A DNA stretch of 11,179 nucleotides from Desulfobulbaceae bacterium UBA2775 (lineage in GTDB: Bacteria; Desulfobacterota; Desulfobulbia; Desulfobulbales; Desulfocapsaceae): contig DEIL01000301.1 in NCBI GenBank assembly GCA_002352445.1, positions 50,577 to 61,755 of the forward strand, given 5' to 3'. A model generated the notes under the pieces. That model did no database searches and was not told the origin of the DNA. It was given only the letters and a program-made list of their open reading frames with translations. Both the position numbers and the translations under genes were made by a program. Numbering within the stretch: position 1 is the first letter of the stretch; each line of letters starts with the position of its first letter. Positions 6,423-11,179 of the stretch are shown here, piece by piece.

Positions 6423-7925
6423 ATGAACATAACTCAGAATGTTGAACAGGCTGCAAGAATTTTTCCGGACAAACCGGCGATCATTTTTGAAGACCGTGAA
6501 ATCACCTATGGTCAATTAGACCAACAAGCGAGCCGACTGGCATCAGCCATGAAGAAAAAGGGTGTTCAACAAGGTGATCGGATTGCCCTGTATCTGCCGA
6601 ACATTCCTGAATTCATCGTATGTTACGTTGCCTCCCTGAAGGTTGGTGCTATCGCCGTGTCGATCAATCCGATGCTCAAATCGGCCGAGCTCAAATATAT
6701 GCTCAATGACTCCGGCTCCATTCTGCTTTGCACCGTGGGGGAGTTGCTACCATTCGTGAAGCGCGAAGACTATCCCGACCTGCAACATGTTCTTATCTGT
6801 GAAGGTGATGCGCAGGGCAATCCAACCATCGACGTCTGGGTCGGAGAAGCGCCCGAGGCGCTTAAGGCCGCTGATCTGGATCGTGAAGAAAGCGCCGTCA
6901 TTCTTTATACATCGGGGACCACTGGATTTCCCAAGGGAGCGACCCTCTCGCATGGCAACGTGGTCTCCAATTCCTGGGCCGCCGCTCACCATGCTGGGTT
7001 CACCGCCCAAGATTGTATGTCTTTGTTTTTGCCGCTTTTTCATGTATTCGGGCAAAACTTCATCATGAACGGAACCTTCAACACCTGCTCGACCCTGATC
7101 CTGTACCGCCGTTTCGTTCCCGACGAAGTGCTGAAATCCTTTGAGAAGAATCGTGTGACCATGTTTTTCGCCGTACCGACCATTTTTATCAATCTGCTTA
7201 ACATGGAACTCTCGGGGTACGATCTTTCGTCCATCCGCTATGATTTCTCTGCTGCAGCCACGATGCCCGAAGAGATTTCCATCAAGTGGAAGGAACGCTT
7301 CGGGCGCACCATCTATGAAGGTTACGGCCTCACCGAATCTTCCCCCTTTGCATGCTACAATCATGATTACTGCCACAAATTCGGAAGTATAGGAACTCCC
7401 TGCGAAAACTTTGAAATCAAGATCATGAACGAAGTCGATGCTGAGGTCGAACCGGAAGAATGGGGTGAAATCTGTATCAAGGGCCCCGGTGTTATGAAAG
7501 GCTACTGGGATAAACCCGAAGATACCGCCAACGCCTTGCGCAATGGCTGGCTTCACTCGGGCGATATCGGGAAGAAGGACGAAGATGGCTACGTCTACAT
7601 CGTGGACCGCGTCAAGGACATGATTAATGCGGCCGGTTTCAAAATTTGGCCCGCCGAGGTCGAACACTACCTCTATCGTCATCCGGCAATCAAAGAGCTT
7701 GCCGTCTACGGCATCCCTCACCCGGAAAAAGGTGAGGCCGTTTGCGCCTCCATCATTCTTAAAGACGGTGCACAATCGACCAGTGAGGAGATTATCGCCT
7801 ACTGCCGTGAGAATATGGCCGCCTACAAAGTTCCCAGCAAAGTGTATCTGGTGGATGAATTGCCTAAGAGCGCGACCGGCAAGATCCTCAAACGCATCCT
7901 GAGGGCTGAGCATCAAGTCTGCTAA
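6423..7925 (+). CDS. AMP-forming acyl-CoA ligase (ANL superfamily, FadD-like)
   Basis: Predicted to activate a carboxylic acid with ATP and CoA through an acyl-adenylate, giving acyl-CoA, AMP and pyrophosphate in the cytoplasm. With 500 residues it carries the full adenylate-forming set: P-loop YTSGTTGFPKG (162-172), YEGYGLTESSP (298-308), GWLHSGD with Asp381, the hinge VDRVKDMI with Arg396, GFKIWPAEVE (405-414), and the C-terminal PKSATGK with catalytic Lys487. Relatives are usually annotated long-chain or medium-chain fatty acid-CoA ligase. Aromatic or alicyclic acids cannot be excluded. It is divergent from the TRAP genes and convergent with moeA, and stands alone on its strand. Its upstream region is IS debris, so its present promoter may lie in or be altered by that sequence. 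Confidence 0.92.
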   Translation: MNITQNVEQAARIFPDKPAIIFEDREITYGQLDQQASRLASAMKKKGVQQGDRIALYLPNIPEFIVCYVASLKVGAIAVSINPMLKSAELKYMLNDSGSILLCTVGELLPFVKREDYPDLQHVLICEGDAQGNPTIDVWVGEAPEALKAADLDREESAVILYTSGTTGFPKGATLSHGNVVSNSWAAAHHAGFTAQDCMSLFLPLFHVFGQNFIMNGTFNTCSTLILYRRFVPDEVLKSFEKNRVTMFFAVPTIFINLLNMELSGYDLSSIRYDFSAAATMPEEISIKWKERFGRTIYEGYGLTESSPFACYNHDYCHKFGSIGTPCENFEIKIMNEVDAEVEPEEWGEICIKGPGVMKGYWDKPEDTANALRNGWLHSGDIGKKDEDGYVYIVDRVKDMINAAGFKIWPAEVEHYLYRHPAIKELAVYGIPHPEKGEAVCASIILKDGAQSTSEEIIAYCRENMAAYKVPSKVYLVDELPKSATGKILKRILRAEHQVC

Positions 7926-8149
7926 AATTTTTTATTTATTTCCATTCATGAAATGCAGCCTGGGTCTAAATAGGTGTCCGCAGTCCCTGTAGCATAATCG
8001 GTGCATATGATGAGTTCGAGAATGCAACGTATATACAAACACAACCAGCGGGTATTGAATGATATGATAATGGTGTGGGCATTTTCAACGGAATCAGGGA
8101 GACCCTGTCTTCCCCCCGTATCACATTCGCCCACGATCGAATTTGTCAT

Positions 8150-9172
8150 TTAAGGCAAATGGGTTGCATCCGTTTCCTTCTTGACGGACATGGGTTCTTT
8201 GGGGGCATTTGAATGACCCATCATTTTGAGAAGAGCCGGTTTTATGAACTCCTCAAAGGAGATCATCGCGGCCGTGGGGCTACCCGGTAGTCCGAAAACG
8301 AGATTGTCGCCGATTTTACCGAATATTGATGGCTTCCCGGGTTTCCCGAGGAGGGGTGAAAGCTTCATGTCCATCCCCAACGAGGCGAAGGTCTCCTGGA
8401 CTAGATCATACTTTCCCTTGGACATGCCTCCGGAGGTGATAATGACATCCGCACGGAGTGCCTCGGACAGATGCGATTGCAGGGTCTTCAGTTCGTCTTT
8501 GACGATACCGATGCAAAGCGGAGTCGCCCCGGATTCCAGCACCTGTGCCGCCAGGGAATAGAGGTTCGAGCTCATGGTCTTCCATGGCGAGAACAGTTCA
8601 TGAAAGTCCGTGAGTTCATCTCCCGTCGTAAGAATCGCCACAAGGGGTTTTCGATGAACAGAGACATAGGCACGCCTCAGAGACGCCAATGCGCCAACAT
8701 CCAAGGGGCTGACAACAAGGCCCGCGTGCAAGACAACGGCTCCTTTCTTTATTGATTCTCCTTGAAAACGAATATTGCTCCCCTGATTCGAATCGTTGAC
8801 GCAGATTACAAAACTGCGGTCTTCGGTGGCGACCTCCAGGACTACGACCGTATCTGCTCCTTCAGGCACCATGCCGCCGGTCATGATTCGAACCGCTTCA
8901 CCTGCTTCCACCGTTACACTGCTAGGTTTTCCGGCGGCCGATTCCCCGATGATTTTAAGATGCACTGGGCTTTTTGCAGAAGCTCCCAGGAGGGAAGAAT
9001 AGCGTAGTGCATAGCCATCCTTTGTAGAGATATTTGATGCAGGGCAGTCCTCTGTGGCAACAATATCCCTGGCCAATACGCGTCTCAGTGAATCGAGAAG
9101 GGGCACGCTTTCTTGTCCCAGGATAGGAGTTGCTTCCAGAATCAGCTGTTGAGCTTCTATAATATCGATCAT
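8150..9172 (-). CDS. moeA: MoeA-like molybdopterin molybdenumtransferase lacking C-terminal domain
   Basis: MoeA inserts molybdate into adenylylated molybdopterin to complete the molybdenum cofactor. The 340 residues contain KDGYA (51-55, usually MDGYA, Asp kept), RIMTGGMVPEGAD (95-107), GSNIRFQGE (131-139), LTTGDEL (181-187), the molybdopterin-binding segment TSGGMSKGKYD (246-256), GKPGKP (276-281) and GLPGSP (294-299). The protein ends about 20 residues after the MoCF-like domain, whereas typical MoeA of about 400 residues continues into a beta-barrel domain IV. I see no matching sequence in any frame downstream, so this looks like a short form rather than a recent frameshift. ATG 9170-9172 has AGGAA seven bases upstream. 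It could be a specialised molybdopterin-binding paralogue instead of the housekeeping MoeA. No other cofactor gene is adjacent. Confidence 0.87.
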   Translation of the reverse strand: MIDIIEAQQLILEATPILGQESVPLLDSLRRVLARDIVATEDCPASNISTKDGYALRYSSLLGASAKSPVHLKIIGESAAGKPSSVTVEAGEAVRIMTGGMVPEGADTVVVLEVATEDRSFVICVNDSNQGSNIRFQGESIKKGAVVLHAGLVVSPLDVGALASLRRAYVSVHRKPLVAILTTGDELTDFHELFSPWKTMSSNLYSLAAQVLESGATPLCIGIVKDELKTLQSHLSEALRADVIITSGGMSKGKYDLVQETFASLGMDMKLSPLLGKPGKPSIFGKIGDNLVFGLPGSPTAAMISFEEFIKPALLKMMGHSNAPKEPMSVKKETDATHLP

Positions 9173-9978
9173 ACGAAATTCCTATTGGTCGGGTTGGATT
9201 CATGAGCGGGTTGGGTAGCCGAGTCCACAAAAAAGCAGCCTGCAGCACCCCTGTCGGGTACGGCGGAAAGCACTCTTTACAGTTACAGCACTCCCGGGCG
9301 GCGATGTCCGGAATAAATAAAGCTCATCTCTTTTCGAATACCCTTTTCCCTCAATCCTTTGTTATTTAGGAAAAGTAATGCTCGTAATATCAACTATATG
9401 ACTGCGTATGTTTTTCGGAAATGCCTCGATTTGAGAAAAAATGGCTATTCTCCGAGAACCTCCTGGCCTGTTTGTTGAAATAATGAATGCATAATAGCTG
9501 TTTTATAGTTACAATCAAGCTGTTATATTTGTCAAACAAAAAATCGGTCCATCGGAAGTGGTACTCACGGCAGTTGGCAACAGTTTTGGCCACGGCCATA
9601 TGGTTCTCCATCTGCAGTTAATTCTTCAGACATTCTGTGGGTGTCATATGATACCCCTGGTATGTCTATATATGAGTCTGTTGACTTCCTGTCTCCTCGG
9701 AGTCTCGCAAACTCGCTTACCGGCCCGTTCTCCGCGTTATTTGGAAAAAATAATCCTCGGAATAGTTGATATCGGAGTCTGCACTTACCTCCGAGCATAT
9801 TTTTTTGATAATAACGAAGAGTTTGGGCAAAAGGGCATTCTCGGGCAGCCTCTTAGTGACGCTTCGTGTTGAATTTTGGACAATGGACTATTAAGTTACG
9901 TTTTTTAAAAACTGACAGAGTCAGAATGATCACTACCGCCATCTGGATATAACCGTAAAAAAAAATTGGAACGACAAA
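9173..9978. other. Gene-poor 0.8 kb intergenic region
   Basis: Between divergent moeA and the DUF2889 gene I find no convincing gene. Open frames on both strands (for example 9558-9872 plus and 9390-9611 minus) give unrecognisable, cysteine- and histidine-scattered translations without good ribosome sites. Visible small structures are an 18-bp near-palindrome (9639-9656), the word CGGAGTCT twice (9698 and 9773), and a CTGAC-AGA-GTCAG hairpin (9912-9924) after a T-rich/A-rich tract. The left part must contain the moeA leader and promoter, but I cannot place it. The right part precedes the DUF2889 gene, whose start has only a weak GGAAC-type site. Confidence 0.5.
9639..9656. repeat. 18-bp near-palindrome
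   Basis: GGGTGTCATATGATACCC is a dyad of 9-bp half sites with one mismatched pair (G opposite T at the fifth position). This is a shape common for dimeric repressor operators. It lies about 320 bp before the DUF2889 gene and about 470 bp before moeA, so it is not attached to a clear promoter. Confidence 0.35.
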
Positions 9979-10533
9979 ATGAGTTTTCTGGATCAATGCA
10001 GCAAAGAGAATATTCATAACCGCAATATCGATATATCGACTTATGCCTGGAATGCCGAACATGTTCTTTTGGTTGGAGAGCTGAAAGAACAACGATATGT
10101 TGGCTATATCAACCATGTGGGTGAGCGAGTGGAGCCAGGAATCTACCACCATATGAAAATTGAGTTGTTGATTGACACCAAGACCATGACGATCAAAGAT
10201 GTGGCCGTGTCTTTGCCCCGGGTTCCACGTGATGATTGCCCGGCTATGGTTACCAGCCTCGATCAGATAAAAGGAATGAATATCACCAGCGGTTTTTCAT
10301 CTAAAATCAGAAAGATGGTTGGTGGTAATAAAGGGTGTGTTCATTTGAATACCCTGCTGCTTGCTATGGCACCGGCGGCTGTTCAAGGCTCGTGGATAAA
10401 CAATTCCTGGCAGCAAGAAGAAGCTGGACAACCCGATCCGGAAATAAGCAACCAGCTTGTGGATTCCTGTTGGACATGGCGAAAAAATGGTCCTTTGGTG
10501 GCAACTCTGGGCCCAAAGGTTGGCCAATCCTGA
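9979..10533 (+). CDS. DUF2889 family protein
   Basis: A 184-residue soluble protein of a family without an established function. The family pattern is visible: an N-terminal strand-rich part with DISTYAWNAEHVLLVGELK (18-36), then GIYHHMKIELLIDTKTMTIK (54-73), P-x-x-x-C at 83-87, the GCVHL block (119-123) with a helix rich in Ala after it, and a C-terminal DSCWTWRKNGP (162-172). Conserved His57/His58, Cys87, Cys120 and His122 could form a metal or active site, which is my inference. No signal peptide or membrane segment is seen. It sits 58 bp before a hotdog thioesterase on the same strand, probably one transcript. Another frame stays open beyond the stop at 10531 to a TAA at 10577, so the C-terminus may be frameshifted. 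Confidence 0.8.
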   Translation: MSFLDQCSKENIHNRNIDISTYAWNAEHVLLVGELKEQRYVGYINHVGERVEPGIYHHMKIELLIDTKTMTIKDVAVSLPRVPRDDCPAMVTSLDQIKGMNITSGFSSKIRKMVGGNKGCVHLNTLLLAMAPAAVQGSWINNSWQQEEAGQPDPEISNQLVDSCWTWRKNGPLVATLGPKVGQS

Positions 10534-10581
10534 TCAGGAAAAAATATCCCAGGCGGAGGATGAATCCTTGGCGTCTTAATT

Positions 10582-10586
10582 GAGGT
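10582..10586 (+). promoter_or_regulatory. Ribosome binding site for the GTG-started thioesterase
   Basis: GAGGT lies five bases before GTG 10592. The next in-frame ATG falls well inside the conserved fold (residue 32), so the GTG is the supported start. Confidence 0.75.
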
Positions 10587-10591
10587 AAATT

Positions 10592-11074
10592 GTGATCAAA
10601 AATTCAATTTGGTTTGACGTTTCTCCTTTGGAATATGCTTCCAGTCGATGGAAAAATTGTGCCATAGATCATTTGGGGATAGAAATGGTTGAGGCGGGTC
10701 CTGATTTCCTTAAAGCCCGGATGCCTGTTGATGAGAGGACCCGTCAGCCGACAGGGATCCTGCATGGTGGAGCATCGGTTTTTCTTGCCGAGACATTAGC
10801 CTCCTGTGCCGCCGCTTTTACACTGGACCGCAGCAAGCAACACTGTGTTGGCCTGTCGATTAATGCCAACCATGTGAAATCGGTAAAAGAAGGACATGTC
10901 GTCGGGGTCGCTTCTCCATTGCATCTTGGTCGTATGACCCAGATCTGGCAGATCCGGATCATAGATCAGCAAGATCAACTGGTCTGTGTATCAAGGGTGA
11001 CTATGGCGATTTTAGATATTTCCATTGAATCTGAGGATAAATGGGAGGCCAACGGTAAAAGAAAATTACATTGA
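10592..11074 (+). CDS. PaaI/YdiI-like hotdog-fold acyl-CoA thioesterase
   Basis: Predicted to hydrolyse an acyl-CoA or aroyl-CoA thioester to the free acid and CoA in the cytoplasm. The 160 residues align well along their length with the YdiI/MenI and PaaI group: HLGIEMVEAG (27-36), MPVDERTRQPTGILHGGASV (44-63), the catalytic Glu67 in FLAETLAS, GLSINANHVKSVKEGHVVGV (87-106), and PLHLGRMTQIWQIRI (109-123). The HGG at 58-60 and the Glu in the following helix are the family's active-site residues. Naphthoyl-, phenylacetyl- or aliphatic acyl-CoA are all possible substrates. There are no menaquinone genes nearby. It follows the DUF2889 gene and likely shares its transcript. In this setting a housekeeping role in releasing CoA from dead-end intermediates is plausible but unproven. 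Confidence 0.9.
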   Translation: MIKNSIWFDVSPLEYASSRWKNCAIDHLGIEMVEAGPDFLKARMPVDERTRQPTGILHGGASVFLAETLASCAAAFTLDRSKQHCVGLSINANHVKSVKEGHVVGVASPLHLGRMTQIWQIRIIDQQDQLVCVSRVTMAILDISIESEDKWEANGKRKLH

Positions 11075-11158
11075 AGACGTATCGGTTGAAATGAGGTCGG
11101 AAAAGATGGATCGATCAAGGTTCTTCGGCTTGACAGCTAAATTTTGATGTAATTACAA

Positions 11159-11179
11159 ATTGATGGCGTCGTAAAAAGT
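11159..11179 (+). repeat. Partial copy of the TCGTAAAAA repeat, cut by window end
   Basis: ATTGAT-GGCG-TCGTAAAAA at the very end of the window matches the right arm of the element at 34-72, ATTGAT-AATC-TCGTAAAAA, base for base except the four central bases. The mate arm, if present, would lie outside the window. Ten bases before it is a perfect palindrome TGTAATTACA (11148-11157). Confidence 0.55.

Noticed and set aside
6747..7916. Long minus-strand open frame opposite the acyl-CoA ligase (389 codons)
   Set aside because: It is antisense to a gene with all ligase motifs, and its translation shows no recognisable domain. It is explained by the codon pattern of the real gene.
8095..8107. CAGGG-AGA-CCCTG hairpin as terminator between the converging ligase and moeA genes
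   Set aside because: Only a 5-bp stem without a T run on either strand. Too weak to call.
7946..8149. 67-codon open frame beginning directly after the moeA stop, in the same frame
   Set aside because: Considered as readthrough to a missing MoeA domain IV, but the translation lacks any domain IV features and has no ribosome site. Abutment is likely chance.
9270..9310. Possible molybdenum cofactor riboswitch upstream of moeA
   Set aside because: GC-rich stretches are present, but I could not assemble the conserved stems of the Moco motif from the sequence.
9574..9589. Sigma-54-like TGGCAACAGTTTTGGC
   Set aside because: The -24 GG fits, but the essential -12 GC is GG. It is also about 390 bp from the next gene.
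9558..9872. 104-codon plus-strand open frame in the moeA-DUF2889 gap
   Set aside because: The translation is cysteine-rich and unordered, has no plausible SD, and matches no known family.

Overview
The window looks like chromosomal DNA of an anaerobic, Desulfobacterota-type (deltaproteobacterial) bacterium. That is an inference from the gene types: a TRAP carboxylate transporter, an AMP-forming acyl-CoA ligase, a dehydrogenase-first beta-oxidation fusion, MoeA, a DUF2889 protein, and intergenic TCGTAAAAA-type repeats. GC content is moderate. There are eight intact protein genes and two recognisable transposase relics. No tRNA, rRNA or CRISPR array was seen.

Layout. A dyad repeat (34-72) lies just beyond the 3' end of a minus-strand bifunctional 3-hydroxyacyl-CoA dehydrogenase/enoyl-CoA hydratase (86-2125). 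The gap upstream of that gene holds a decayed ISL3-family transposase (about 2210-2412). Next comes a complete TRAP transporter on the minus strand, transcribed in the order DctP (4339-5385), DctQ (3746-4261), DctM (2428-3717), with a strong hairpin terminator between dctP and dctQ. A 1 kb divergent intergenic region (5386-6422) follows. It contains a plausible dctP promoter, two diverged copies of a 140-180 bp repeat, and the core of a decayed IS4-family transposase. An acyl-CoA ligase (6423-7925) runs on the plus strand and converges on a short moeA-like gene (8150-9172, minus). After a gene-poor 0.8 kb stretch come two plus-strand genes, a DUF2889 protein (9979-10533) and a PaaI/YdiI-like hotdog thioesterase (10592-11074). 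The window ends in what looks like one arm of the same repeat found at its start.

How the genes may work together. TRAP uptake of a carboxylate, activation by the CoA ligase, and hydration plus oxidation by the fusion enzyme would form an import-activate-oxidise set. The thioesterase could release CoA from stalled acyl-CoA intermediates. The substrate cannot be read from the sequence. The module is flanked and interrupted by insertion-sequence scars, so it may have been assembled or rearranged by IS activity. I see no clearly new defence or mobile system. The most notable points are the IS relics, the paired dispersed repeat, the MoeA without its C-terminal domain, and the DUF2889-thioesterase pair.
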